64,000 nt of DNA from NCBI RefSeq assembly GCF_003337415.1, contig NZ_QPJT01000009.1, positions 112,795-176,794 of the forward strand, given 5' to 3'. The position numbers and the translations under genes were made by a program. This document shows, piece after piece, positions 8,804-18,593 of the stretch. The notes beneath the pieces are model-generated. The model was not told where the DNA came from and made no database searches. It was given only the letters and a program-made list of their open reading frames with translations. This DNA is from Anaerobacterium chartisolvens (lineage in GTDB: Bacteria; Bacillota; Clostridia; Acetivibrionales; DSM-27016). Within the stretch, counting starts at the first letter, position 1, and every line of letters starts with the position of its first letter.

Positions 8804-9802
8804 ATGCCCTCTGAAATAAAGCCCATATGCGGGCTTGAAAGAACCAAGCTTTGCAGTGCCGTCCCCCTTGGCACTCCCTTTACACTGTTTGTGTTCCCCA
8901 CAACCTTCTGCAATTTTAAGTGCAGCTACTGCGGACATTCTCTGGGCCTTAAAAAAATGAAGGAAAAATACAATTTTGAGCCTCAGAATATGCCTATGGA
9001 TACCTATAAGCGAATTATAGCACAGGCCGGCGAGTTCCCCGACAGGGTTAAGCTGTTGTCGCTTACAGGCCACGGAGAGCCCCTCTTAAACAAGAATTTA
9101 CCGGAGATGATAGAGCTGGCAAAGAAAAGTTATGTTGCCGAGAGAGTGGAAATCATAACAAATGCCTCCCTGCTCACGCCGGAGCTTTCCAAAAGCCTGA
9201 TTGAAGCGGGACTTGACACTATAAGAATATCACTTCAGGGGCTGTCCGCTTCAAAATACAACGAGGTATGCAAATATAAGCTTGACTTTGATAAATTCAT
9301 AGAAAGCATACGGTATTTTTATCAAAACAGAAAGGGCTGCAAGGTGTTTGTAAAGGTTATGGACATAGCGCTAAGTCCCGGAGAGGATAAAAAATTCTAT
9401 GAGCTTTTTTCCGATATAAGCGACAGGATGTTTGTAGAGCAGTGCAGGCCGGTCTATGACGGTGTAAATTATTCCGATGCATCAGCTTGCGCGGATCGCT
9501 ACGGAAGATTTCACGATAAACGGCAGGTGTGTCCTCTTCCCTTCTTTATGCTTGGAATATTCCCAGACGGCGATGTGGAGCCCTGTGACACAATTTACAA
9601 GCCCGTGGTGGTAGGAAATGTAAATCACGATACACTGCTGGGCATATGGCAAGGAAGCAGGCTGCGGGAATTCCGCATTATGCAGCTTAAAAATCAAAGG
9701 TGTACAAACCCTAAGTGCCGGGTATGCTGTGCTCCCGATGATGTTTCCCACCCGGAGGACGTTTTAGATTATGACGCAGAGGAAATATTAAAGCGCATTT
9801 GA
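8804..9802 (+). CDS. Radical SAM/SPASM protein, third tandem paralogue
   Basis: Carries CNFKCSYCGHS (cluster motif), LTGHGEPLLNKNL (SAM loop), TIRISLQGLSASKY and a SPASM-like tail with CPLPFFMLGIFPDGDVEPC, GIWQGSRLR and CTNPKCRVCC. At 332 residues it is the shortest of the four and has slightly different spacing of the last cysteines. The ATG follows GGAGGTG, and the gene starts 3 bases after its neighbour, which suggests coupled translation. As with the other copies, the chemistry is known only at family level (5'-deoxyadenosyl radical) and the substrate is unknown. Confidence 0.85.
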   Translation: MPSEIKPICGLERTKLCSAVPLGTPFTLFVFPTTFCNFKCSYCGHSLGLKKMKEKYNFEPQNMPMDTYKRIIAQAGEFPDRVKLLSLTGHGEPLLNKNLPEMIELAKKSYVAERVEIITNASLLTPELSKSLIEAGLDTIRISLQGLSASKYNEVCKYKLDFDKFIESIRYFYQNRKGCKVFVKVMDIALSPGEDKKFYELFSDISDRMFVEQCRPVYDGVNYSDASACADRYGRFHDKRQVCPLPFFMLGIFPDGDVEPCDTIYKPVVVGNVNHDTLLGIWQGSRLREFRIMQLKNQRCTNPKCRVCCAPDDVSHPEDVLDYDAEEILKRI

Positions 9803-9817
9803 AAGGGGGGTTTGTCT

Positions 9818-10831
9818 ATGAGTGATAAATTTGTTACAGGGATCACTCCCGGAGGTAAACGGACGGTACTGGGGGAAGTCCTTCCCCTGTCAACTCCGTT
9901 TTTAATACAGATATTCCCGGTGTACGGCTGCAACTTTAAGTGCGGCTACTGCCTCCATGCCATTCCAAGGGCACAGCACGGGCATATATCCTCTAAGACC
10001 TTTATGGATATGGCGCTGTATAAAAAATGCATAGACGAAATGAGGCTGTTCGATAAGCCGTTAAAAATGCTCAGGTTTGCCGGTATAGGAGAGCCGCTAC
10101 TCCACCGGGATATCGCGGAAATGATAAGCTATGCAAAGTCAAGACAGATAGCAGACAGCATAGACATAGTAACAAACGGCGCACTGCTGACTGACAATCT
10201 TTCCCTTTCACTTATTAATTCCGGGCTTGACAAGCTTCGGGTTTCAATACAGGGGGTTTCGGCAGAGAAATATAAAAGCATATCAGGGGTGGATATAGAC
10301 CTTGCTTCATTTGTGGAAAGCCTTATGTTCTTCTATAAAAACAGGGGGAAAACAAAGGTATATATAAAAATAATAGACTGCGCGCTTTCGGACAAAGACG
10401 AGGAAAAAAAGTTTTTAGAAATGTTCGGGCCTCTATGCGATACAATTTCAATAGAGCACCTTACGCCAACGGTAAGCAATATAGATTATCAAAGGCTGTC
10501 GCAAGGAAAGGACTTCAAAACCACTCAAAGCGGAAACTGCATTATGGAAGCCAATATATGCCCCCAGCCCTTTTACATGATGCAGATAAATCCTGACGGC
10601 TGCGTTGTTCCTTGCTGCTCCACGGCCTATCCGAGAGTGCTTGGAAATGTACTGAATGAAGATATTTACAGAATCTGGAACGGCAAGGAGTTTTCATCCT
10701 TCCGAAGGACACTTTTAGACGGTGTGGAAGCGTGCGGAAGCATTTGCAAAAGCTGCTCCCTGTATAAATACGGACTTTTCCCTGAAGACATACTTGATCC
10801 TTATGTAAGCCGGCTAAAAAGCCTCTATTGA
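9818..10831 (+). CDS. Radical SAM/SPASM protein, fourth tandem paralogue
   Basis: Contains CNFKCGYCLHA (cluster motif), FAGIGEPLLHRDI (SAM loop), KLRVSIQGVSAEKY and a SPASM-like C-terminus with CPQPFYMMQINPDGCVVPCC, RIWNGKEFSSF and CGSICKSCS. The ATG at 9818 is preferred because AAAGGGGGG lies 8 bases upstream; an in-frame TTG at 9812 is an alternative. It is closest in length and wording to the first copy (both have YKKCID and SGVDID), so duplication from an ancestral pair is plausible. It closes the array; the next gene lies 86 bases away, after a short repeat. Confidence 0.85.
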   Translation: MSDKFVTGITPGGKRTVLGEVLPLSTPFLIQIFPVYGCNFKCGYCLHAIPRAQHGHISSKTFMDMALYKKCIDEMRLFDKPLKMLRFAGIGEPLLHRDIAEMISYAKSRQIADSIDIVTNGALLTDNLSLSLINSGLDKLRVSIQGVSAEKYKSISGVDIDLASFVESLMFFYKNRGKTKVYIKIIDCALSDKDEEKKFLEMFGPLCDTISIEHLTPTVSNIDYQRLSQGKDFKTTQSGNCIMEANICPQPFYMMQINPDGCVVPCCSTAYPRVLGNVLNEDIYRIWNGKEFSSFRRTLLDGVEACGSICKSCSLYKYGLFPEDILDPYVSRLKSLY

Positions 10832-10849
10832 AAAACATATAGAAAGGAC

Positions 10850-10874
10850 GCGATAAAGATTTTACAAACATAGA
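10850..10874 (+). repeat. 25-bp dispersed exact repeat, copy 1
   Basis: The 25 bases beginning GCGATAAAGATT and ending CAAACATAGA are identical to 41312-41336. Both copies lie in intergenic DNA upstream of a plus-strand gene, and some similarity extends about 10 bases further upstream. Function unknown. Confidence 0.75.
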
Positions 10875-10917
10875 GGATATAATCTCTATATATTATAGAA
10901 AGGTGGATGCAAGCTGT

Positions 10918-12381
10918 ATGAGCAAACGAATTCTATTGGTTGCTCCTGATGTCAATTATAGTATCTCGGATGCACAAATTTTAAAGGACATATGTATTAT
11001 TCCATGCCTTTTGCAGAAGTATTACGGCTATGATTCAACCATTGCCGCGTATTCTGTGAATGAAAGCGTTCTTCACAGCCATTTTCCCGGCTGCAAATTT
11101 GAGTGCGTAAACTATACGGGAAGCTTCAATGCGGATATACATACATATATCGAAAAAAACGCGAAAGGCTTTGACATTATTTGTTTATTTGGTCCGTATG
11201 ACTGCTATCATGAAATAGTATCCATATACAAAAAAAACAATGCCTGCGGCAAGGCTTATTTAAAGCTGGATATGAACAGGTTCTGGATTTTAAGACTGGA
11301 CTCGTCTCCCCGCTTTCATGCATTGCTGGACTTATGCGACTTAACAACCGTTGAATCCTCAAACCTGCACAGCCACTTAAACCGGGTTATCCCGTTTGAC
11401 GTTGAGCTTATCCCCAACGGGTACTATGAAAGCCCGGATCCCAAGCCGTTATGCTATGAAAAAAAAGAGAACACAATACTTACAGTAGGCCGTCTGGGCT
11501 GCTATGCAAAGCAAACCGCCGTTATGATAAAGGCGTTTTTGAGCGCGGAGGTGCCGGGCTGGAAGCTCAAGCTGGTGGGCGGCATAGCAGATGAATTTTT
11601 GCCGGAATTAAAGCTTCTTCAGCAGCACCCTAAGTTTTCTTCAAGCATAGAATTTACAGGGCCCATATATGACAGAGACGTGCTTGAGGAGGAATACCTC
11701 AAGGCAAAAATTTTCTGCATGAGCTCCGCCTCCGAGGCATACGCCCATGTATTTGCCGAGGCTGCAAAAAATGGCTGCTATATAATTACCACAGATGTAG
11801 AGGGGGCATATGATATTACTGATAACGGAAAATACGGCACTATTGTTCCCATAGGAGATCATAACGCCCTTACCCTTGCCTTTGAAAACGTATGCCCTGA
11901 CGAAGAAAGAATAAAAGAGGTGTCGGGCGGCATATGTTCCTTTGCAAGACATGAATTGCCATGGAAATACATACTTAACAAGCTGGATATGCTATTCCGG
12001 TTAAATGGAATGGTGAAGGATGAATGCACTGCCTCTCCCACTTTGCCGGAGTTAACACAGCATCCGGCAAGCATATCTGATATGAGCAATTCGGTTAAGG
12101 AGAGCTTGCTATCCATAAGCCCCGACACCTTAAGCGGCGAAAGCACAGAAGCACTATACGGCTCCGTTCAAACGCTTTGCAGGCTTTGTCATATCTTAAA
12201 CAGGGACTTTGACAGCTTAAAAAACAAAGAGATAAAAAGCTCTGCAATGCTTTTAAAGGACTGTATTATAAACGTTATAAACGCAATGCAAAATTCCTAT
12301 TATGATACCGCAAAAAAATACCTTCTGAGAGCTTACCCGCTTTCTATGAAGCTGCATGACCTCGTAGAGCGGGAAATATAA
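10918..12381 (+). CDS. GT4-type glycosyltransferase with a helical C-terminal extension
   Basis: The N-terminus SKRILLVAPDVNYSISDAQI and the core ILTVGRLGCYAKQTAVMIKAF (residues about 195-215) mark a GT-B glycosyltransferase; YLKAKIFCMSSASEAYAHVFAEAAKNG is the donor-binding signature. Residues about 370-488 form a predominantly helical tail with no recognised family, perhaps for oligomerisation or acceptor binding. The ATG at 10918 follows AAAGGTGG; a GTG at 10903 overlaps that site and is less likely. It is probably expressed with the radical SAM genes or from the intergenic segment carrying the 25-bp repeat. Confidence 0.78.
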   Translation: MSKRILLVAPDVNYSISDAQILKDICIIPCLLQKYYGYDSTIAAYSVNESVLHSHFPGCKFECVNYTGSFNADIHTYIEKNAKGFDIICLFGPYDCYHEIVSIYKKNNACGKAYLKLDMNRFWILRLDSSPRFHALLDLCDLTTVESSNLHSHLNRVIPFDVELIPNGYYESPDPKPLCYEKKENTILTVGRLGCYAKQTAVMIKAFLSAEVPGWKLKLVGGIADEFLPELKLLQQHPKFSSSIEFTGPIYDRDVLEEEYLKAKIFCMSSASEAYAHVFAEAAKNGCYIITTDVEGAYDITDNGKYGTIVPIGDHNALTLAFENVCPDEERIKEVSGGICSFARHELPWKYILNKLDMLFRLNGMVKDECTASPTLPELTQHPASISDMSNSVKESLLSISPDTLSGESTEALYGSVQTLCRLCHILNRDFDSLKNKEIKSSAMLLKDCIINVINAMQNSYYDTAKKYLLRAYPLSMKLHDLVEREI

Positions 12382-12413
12382 TCAATTAATAAATATAAGG
12401 AGGCTTGTGAATT

Positions 12414-13148
12414 ATGGACCCTATAGAAGAATTCAACTCAGAGAGACAGCAGGCAATAGAAGAAATGCGTAAAGACCCGCATCTGGCCAAGCTGTCGTCC
12501 GACTGGCTGCTGGCATCCTCCCGCTACAACTATGTGAGGAATTTCAAGTGGCTTGGAAGACCGATTATTCAAATACCGACAGATATTGTTGCCCTTCAGG
12601 AGCTTATATGGGAGGTAGGCCCCGATCTGATAATTGAAACTGGAATTGCCCATGGCGGAAGCATTATATTTTCTGCATCAATGCTGGAAATTCTAGGAGG
12701 AGACAGGCATGTCATAGGCATAGACATCGACATAAGAAAGCACAACAGGCTTGAAATAGAAAAGCATCCCATGATTAAGAGAATTACAATGCTGGAGGGC
12801 TCTTCAATCGACAGCGGTATTGTAAATCAGGTTAAAGAGTATGCAAAAAACAAAAAGAGCATAATGGTGTTTCTTGATTCCTGCCACACTCATGATCATG
12901 TTTTAAGAGAGCTGCAAATATATTCACAGTTTGTAACTGAAGGGTCATATATCGTAGTTTTTGACACAATAGTGGAGTTCCTGCCCTCCCAATTAAGCTC
13001 CGACCGCCCCTGGGGGTCGGGCGATAACCCGTGGACGGCGGTGCAGGAATTTTTAAAGGACAATGACAGCTTTTGTATCGACAAAAGCATTCAGGATAAA
13101 ATCGTATTGACTGCAGCAGTAGACGGATATCTCAAAAGGGTAAAATAA
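12414..13148 (+). CDS. CmcI-family (cephalosporin hydroxylase-like) methyltransferase
   Basis: The sequence matches the CmcI/rhamnosyl O-methyltransferase family: an N-terminal NYVRNFKWLGRPIIQIPTD lead-in, a SAM-binding core IIETGIAHGGSIIFSASML, the acidic strand VIGIDIDIRKHNR, and FLDSCHTHDHVLREL, whose Asp and His residues bind metal in this family. At 244 residues it has normal length. An AAGGAGG sits 9 bases before the ATG. In polysaccharide and glycolipid clusters these enzymes typically O-methylate sugars, which fits here. The next gene starts 14 bases after the stop. Confidence 0.85.
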   Translation: MDPIEEFNSERQQAIEEMRKDPHLAKLSSDWLLASSRYNYVRNFKWLGRPIIQIPTDIVALQELIWEVGPDLIIETGIAHGGSIIFSASMLEILGGDRHVIGIDIDIRKHNRLEIEKHPMIKRITMLEGSSIDSGIVNQVKEYAKNKKSIMVFLDSCHTHDHVLRELQIYSQFVTEGSYIVVFDTIVEFLPSQLSSDRPWGSGDNPWTAVQEFLKDNDSFCIDKSIQDKIVLTAAVDGYLKRVK

Positions 13149-13162
13149 AGGAGTGATGAGAG

Positions 13163-14065
13163 ATTAGAACAGTTATTATTACGGGAGCCGGAGGATATAT
13201 AGGCTCAAACCTTGCAAGGCACATCTGCGGCACGGGAGCAGAGGTGCATGTCCTTTTGCGGCCTTCCACCCAGCTTTTATTAATAAGTGACTTAAAGGAT
13301 AAAATAAATGTACATAGGTACGCGGGCGAGACCTCCGAAATAATAGAAATTGTCCATTCGGTCCGGCCGGATACAATTTTTCATCTTGCGGCGTGCTTTA
13401 AGGCACAGCATGAGCCTCACGAAATCAAAGAGCTTATTGAAAGCAACATACTGCTTGGAACTCAGCTTTTAGAAGCGGCGGCGGCGGAAGGCGTTAAATG
13501 CTTTATAAACACCGGTACCCACTGGCAGAACTACGATACTTGCGAGTATTGTCCTTCGGATCTTTACGCAGCCACCAAGCAGGCTCTTGAAACCATCGCA
13601 GACTATTATATATCCGCGTTTGGCATAAGCTTTGTCACTCTGAAGCTTATAGATACTTACGGGCCGTTTGACCCAAGGCCAAAGCTTATACCGGCTTTAA
13701 AAATGGCGGCGCAAAGCGATCAAAGGCTTGATATGTCTCCGGGGGAACAGCAAATAGGGCTTGTGTATATTGATGATGTGGTGAAGGCGTTTGTACTCGC
13801 AGCCCTGTACGCCGAAAAAATGCCTCCCGGCACTAAGAAAAGCTTTATAGCTGCTCCAAAAGAGATATACACTCTGCGGGAGGTGTCGGCAATATTTGAA
13901 AATGCCCTTGGAAAAAAATTGAATATAGAGTTTGGAAGGCATCCTTACAGAAAGCGTGAGGTAATGGATATATGCTGCGGGGATGAAAACATTCTTTTAA
14001 AAACAGAACTGGTTGGACTGTATGAGGGCCTGCAAAAGGTGTTCAAAGCAGAATGTGAAATCTAG
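13163..14065 (+). CDS. RfbJ-like NAD(P)-dependent sugar epimerase/reductase with an apparent ATT start
   Basis: Extended short-chain dehydrogenase. The essential cofactor loop ITGAGGYIGSNLA is encoded at about 13175-13220, upstream of the first GTG (13244), so the gene must start earlier. In that frame a stop at 13157-13159 leaves only GAG and ATT before the loop. The ATT at 13163 lies 9 bases after AAAGGAG, so an ATT start is the best reading. A single extra T after an ATG at 13156 is the alternative, but that ATG sits too close to the ribosome-binding site. Catalytic YAATK, INTGTHWQNY and LKLIDTYGPFDPRPKL resemble CDP-abequose/paratose synthases, suggesting 4-keto reduction of the RfbG product. 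Confidence 0.8.
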   Translation: MRTVIITGAGGYIGSNLARHICGTGAEVHVLLRPSTQLLLISDLKDKINVHRYAGETSEIIEIVHSVRPDTIFHLAACFKAQHEPHEIKELIESNILLGTQLLEAAAAEGVKCFINTGTHWQNYDTCEYCPSDLYAATKQALETIADYYISAFGISFVTLKLIDTYGPFDPRPKLIPALKMAAQSDQRLDMSPGEQQIGLVYIDDVVKAFVLAALYAEKMPPGTKKSFIAAPKEIYTLREVSAIFENALGKKLNIEFGRHPYRKREVMDICCGDENILLKTELVGLYEGLQKVFKAECEI

Positions 14066-14091
14066 TGTCCTTAAAATAAAACCCTCTTTAT

Positions 14092-14145
14092 GGCAGTGGG
14101 CATAGTCTTTGGTATTTGTCTGAAAAAAACCTTGTGCCCACTGCC
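14092..14145. terminator. Long hairpin between convergent genes
   Basis: Perfect 11-bp arms GGCAGTGGGCA (14092-14102) and TGCCCACTGCC (14135-14145) flank a 32-base loop. It lies between the convergent sugar reductase and the small minus-strand gene. The long loop and lack of a T-run make it an atypical terminator. Confidence 0.5.
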
Positions 14146-14170
14146 GTTCATTATCCCCATTAATGATAAT

Positions 14171-14485
14171 TTATGTATTTCCCTCCAGCTCCTGTTCAAT
14201 CTCACTTATATGCTTTTTGAGATAGTTCAGCCTTTGAAGGATTTGCTGATTGTCATTGCCTGAGTCGAGTAAAGCCTTTTGTGAAGCTACCGTCATAAGA
14301 ACCTGCCCTACAAGTGTAAGAAAGTTTCCTAATGAATTTTGCTCATTAGCATCTAAATTTTCAGCCAGCAAAAAGCCTACTACAGAGGCCAATAAAGTAA
14401 ATTGCTCAGGAGGTATAGAGAAAAAGCCAAACTCATTTTTGTTATTAGAACCACTGTTGGGTTGATTGGAATTATCACAGCCCAT
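14171..14485 (-). CDS. Small uncharacterised protein (104 residues)
   Basis: I do not recognise a family. The protein starts MGCDNSNQPNSGSNNKNEFGFFSIPPEQF, then has a hydrophobic stretch TLLASVVGFLLAENL, a second one FLTLVGQVLMTVASQ, and ends in a helix LQRLNYLKKHISEIEQELE with coiled-coil character. The ATG at 14485 is chosen because GGAG sits 8 bases upstream; an ATG at 14533 in frame lacks one. The pattern of two weakly hydrophobic helices and a coiled coil resembles small clostridial spore or phage-like proteins, but this is only an impression. Confidence 0.65.
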   Translation of the reverse strand: MGCDNSNQPNSGSNNKNEFGFFSIPPEQFTLLASVVGFLLAENLDANEQNSLGNFLTLVGQVLMTVASQKALLDSGNDNQQILQRLNYLKKHISEIEQELEGNT

Positions 14486-14575
14486 TTTTATCTCCAATTT
14501 CAGGAATGTCCTTTTGCTAAAAAAGGCTCTCATTACTATATTTTATTCAATTAACAAAAGTATGCCACACCTATT

Positions 14576-15826
14576 TTATTTCTCCGCATCGGGCAGCGTA
14601 GATCCGCCATAAGGCATAACTATTACACTGCTATTCTCTCCCAGCTCGCCCACGGCATCATTAAAGGCTTGCTGAAGCTCACTGTAAGGCTTCATATATA
14701 TTTTACGGACTGATTGCACATCCAAATCCGAAACCATATAAATACTGCATTTATTCAAGACCATTGCTATAGCGGCCGCCTTATGGCCTCCGAGCTCAAA
14801 GTTCCTCTGTATCTCATTGGTAAGCTCAGAAGGCGCCGAGGATCGCTTAATCCAATGCTCAAAAACCTCTTCCCCATATCCCTCCTTACAGCTTGCGACG
14901 AGTATAATGACACCTCCGTCGCGGACTGCATGCTTTGCGTTATCCAATGCCTTTTGCGCCTGATACAGATTTATATCCTTAGGATACCCTCCTGCGGAGA
15001 CGACAACTATATCGGCCCTTTCACTTATCTTGACCTTATAAAGCTTATCCAGAAAGTCACACCCCTCACGGTGGGCTTTTATATAATGTCCCGCAACAGC
15101 CTTTATAATATTCTTATTCTCATCTAGTACAACATTCAATATAAAGTCAATTGGCACAAAGTCCACAACCTCATCAATATCTCTTCTTACGGGGTTTTTA
15201 ACCATTTCCCCCGCCTTTGCCTCCTCCATAACCATCTTGCTGTGATTGGCCTGTATGGCTGCTCTTGTAGATACCCCCGGCATTATGGCTTTAGCTCCCC
15301 CACTGTATCCGGCAAAATAATGATATTCTATATTTCCGATGCATATTCTCCTGTCTGCCTCTGCCACAGCTCTGAATATATCCACCGGAGTGCCGCTTGA
15401 TGTTGTTCCCATGTGTACAAAGTCGTCCATATCGCTGTCTATACATTTTACCGAGGAGTACACCTGCTCGCCCACAAGGTACTTCTTTTCCTCCTCCGTG
15501 TGCTTGCGGTGGCTTCCCAGCGCAAATACAACGGTAATATCCTCAAGCCTCACACCTGCCTCTTTCAGTTCCTCAATTATTCCGGGAATAACAAGCCTGC
15601 TGGGCATGGGCCTGGTTATATCACTTGTTATTATGACAATCTTCTCTCCTCTATTTACAATGTATTTGAGCCTTTCAGATGCTATGGGGCTGTGCAAGGC
15701 GCGCTTTACCTCTTCCTCGCCGGTGCTGCCCACACTAACTGCGTTAGGCTGGAGCACACCAATTACATTTTCCTCTTTAACACTAAAGTGAGCCTTTGCC
15801 TTTCCGAAACCAAGCTCAAAGTTCAT
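14576..15826 (-). CDS. larA: LarA-family (nickel-pincer lactate racemase-like) protein
   Basis: Belongs to the lactate racemase LarA/DUF2088 family (416 residues, normal length). Visible signatures: ITSDITRPMPSRLVIPGIIEEL, ALGSHRKHTEEE with the catalytic-region histidine, and YHYFAGYSGGAKAIMPG, where the Lys normally carries the nickel-pincer cofactor. LarA homologues racemise lactate or other 2-hydroxy acids; the exact substrate here is unknown. The maturation genes larB, larC and larE are not in the window. A GGAGGGG lies 6 bases before the ATG. The gene diverges from the collagen-like gene at 16101 and appears to be its own unit. Confidence 0.85.
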   Translation of the reverse strand: MNFELGFGKAKAHFSVKEENVIGVLQPNAVSVGSTGEEEVKRALHSPIASERLKYIVNRGEKIVIITSDITRPMPSRLVIPGIIEELKEAGVRLEDITVVFALGSHRKHTEEEKKYLVGEQVYSSVKCIDSDMDDFVHMGTTSSGTPVDIFRAVAEADRRICIGNIEYHYFAGYSGGAKAIMPGVSTRAAIQANHSKMVMEEAKAGEMVKNPVRRDIDEVVDFVPIDFILNVVLDENKNIIKAVAGHYIKAHREGCDFLDKLYKVKISERADIVVVSAGGYPKDINLYQAQKALDNAKHAVRDGGVIILVASCKEGYGEEVFEHWIKRSSAPSELTNEIQRNFELGGHKAAAIAMVLNKCSIYMVSDLDVQSVRKIYMKPYSELQQAFNDAVGELGENSSVIVMPYGGSTLPDAEK

Positions 15827-16009
15827 AACTAACCCCTCCGTTTAAATGCTGATCCTATTATAGCACCTTTATTTATCATTAGAACGTATTATCCCACCTT
15901 TTAGTGCTTTTGTAAAGATGCCTTGTCCCAAGAATTGCTTTAAATAGTCTTTTTAATGATAAATTTGTTAGATTATGATAACCTAAATTTTTCCAAAATA
16001 TCTCCTGGT

Positions 16010-16038
16010 AACCCCTTACTTTAATAAAACATAATCTA
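16010..16038 (+). promoter_or_regulatory. Sigma-K-like promoter of the first collagen-like gene
   Basis: AAC at 16010-16012 and CATA-ATC-TA at 16030-16038, with 17 bases between AC and CATA, match the mother-cell sigma-K pattern (mACm, about 16, gCATAnnnTA). The same elements with the same spacing precede the second collagen-like gene at 18034. The assignment rests on consensus matching only. Confidence 0.6.
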
Positions 16039-16091
16039 TATATTGAGAATATTAGAAATATTATAATTATTCATTAATACAGGAGGTATAA

Positions 16092-17873
<1,782 letters not shown>

Positions 17874-17938
17874 TGCATGAGCTTGCAGCAGTATAATTGA
17901 ATTTTATTTCAATAAAATATTTTAAAAGCATTTTTGTT

Positions 17939-17965
17939 AAGGCTGTCGAATTTTTTCGGCAGCCT
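17939..17965 (+). terminator. Terminator of the BclB-type collagen-like gene
   Basis: GGCTGTCG and CGGCAGCC arms (17941-17948, 17957-17964, one wobble) around an AATTTTTT loop. Nearly the same loop recurs in the terminator at 28239 after the third collagen-like remnant, supporting common descent of the two loci. Confidence 0.7.
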
Positions 17966-18033
17966 CCTTATTCTGTTTAACATGTCCTATAATAAATTTA
18001 TAGTCATATTTTTCTAAAAAACTTTCGGCGGGT

Positions 18034-18062
18034 AACAGATTATACTTAATTCACATAACCTA
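18034..18062 (+). promoter_or_regulatory. Sigma-K-like promoter of the second collagen-like gene
   Basis: AACA at 18034-18037 and CATA-ACC-TA at 18054-18062 with a 17-base gap. The surrounding GGTAAC and CTATATATT blocks are shared with the promoter at 16010, so the match is not only to the consensus but also between paralogues. Confidence 0.6.
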
Positions 18063-18113
18063 TATATTAGAAATATTATAGCTAATTGATAGAGGGGAGA
18101 GTAAAATTAATTT

Positions 18114-18587
18114 ATGGAAATAATTAATCAACCTGATCCCGGTATACCAGATAATGAATACTCACATGATGAAAATTATTTCGGTGAAATACAGGGCGTA
18201 TCTGAGGCAAATGAGTATAATACACGATCTAACGGAGCAAGCGGCCCCGTCACAATTATAATAATTGCGGATCAGACAGGCAGTACCGGGCCCACAGGAC
18301 CTACAGGACCCGAAGGACCCGCAGGAACCGGCGCTACCGGACCTGTCACAATTATAATAATTGCGGATCAGACAGGCAGCACAGGGCCCACAGGGCCTAC
18401 AGGACCCGCAGGCACCGGGGATACCGGCCCAACCGGCCCAACCGGGGCTACCGGCGCTACCGGAGCAAGTGGACCTGTCACAATTATAATAATTGCGGAT
18501 CAGACAGGCAGCACAGGACCTACAGGACCCACAGAGCCTACAATAAAAGGAAAACAAAACTCCCTTTTTAAATGTGGTTCACATTAA
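18114..18587 (+). CDS. 5' part of a second collagen-like gene, interrupted by a recombinase segment
   Basis: The 157-residue product has a short unique N-terminus ([20 protein letters not shown]), then three copies of [21 protein letters not shown] separated by Gly-X-Y stretches. At TGPTEPT the collagen pattern stops and a short unrelated tail ([14 protein letters not shown]) follows. The break coincides with the left 19-bp inverted repeat at 18537. A collagen-like frame resumes at 22109 after the right repeat, and both halves are phased for Gly-X-Y. I infer one original gene split by insertion; as it stands the fragment could still yield a truncated protein. GAGGGGAG lies about 14 bases before the ATG. 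Confidence 0.75.
   Translation: MEIINQPDPGIPDNEYSHDENYFGEIQGVSEANEYNTRSNGASGPVTIIIIADQTGSTGPTGPTGPEGPAGTGATGPVTIIIIADQTGSTGPTGPTGPAGTGDTGPTGPTGATGATGASGPVTIIIIADQTGSTGPTGPTEPTIKGKQNSLFKCGSH
18537..18555 (+). repeat. Left 19-bp inverted repeat of the recombinase segment
   Basis: CCTACAATAAAAGGAAAAC; differs from the complement of 22092-22110 (CCTATAATTAAAGGAAAAC) at two positions only. It falls exactly where the collagen pattern stops. Confidence 0.75.
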
Positions 18588-18593
18588 ACCACA
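18573..18593. terminator. Small hairpin after the truncated collagen-like frame
   Basis: TGTGGTT (18573-18579) and AACCACA (18587-18593) form a 7-bp stem. It lies between the convergent collagen fragment and the recombinase gene and may serve both. No long T-run. Confidence 0.45.

Noticed and set aside
15339..15832. Overlapping plus-strand frames opposite larA
   Set aside because: Antisense shadows of a clearly conserved LarA-family gene.
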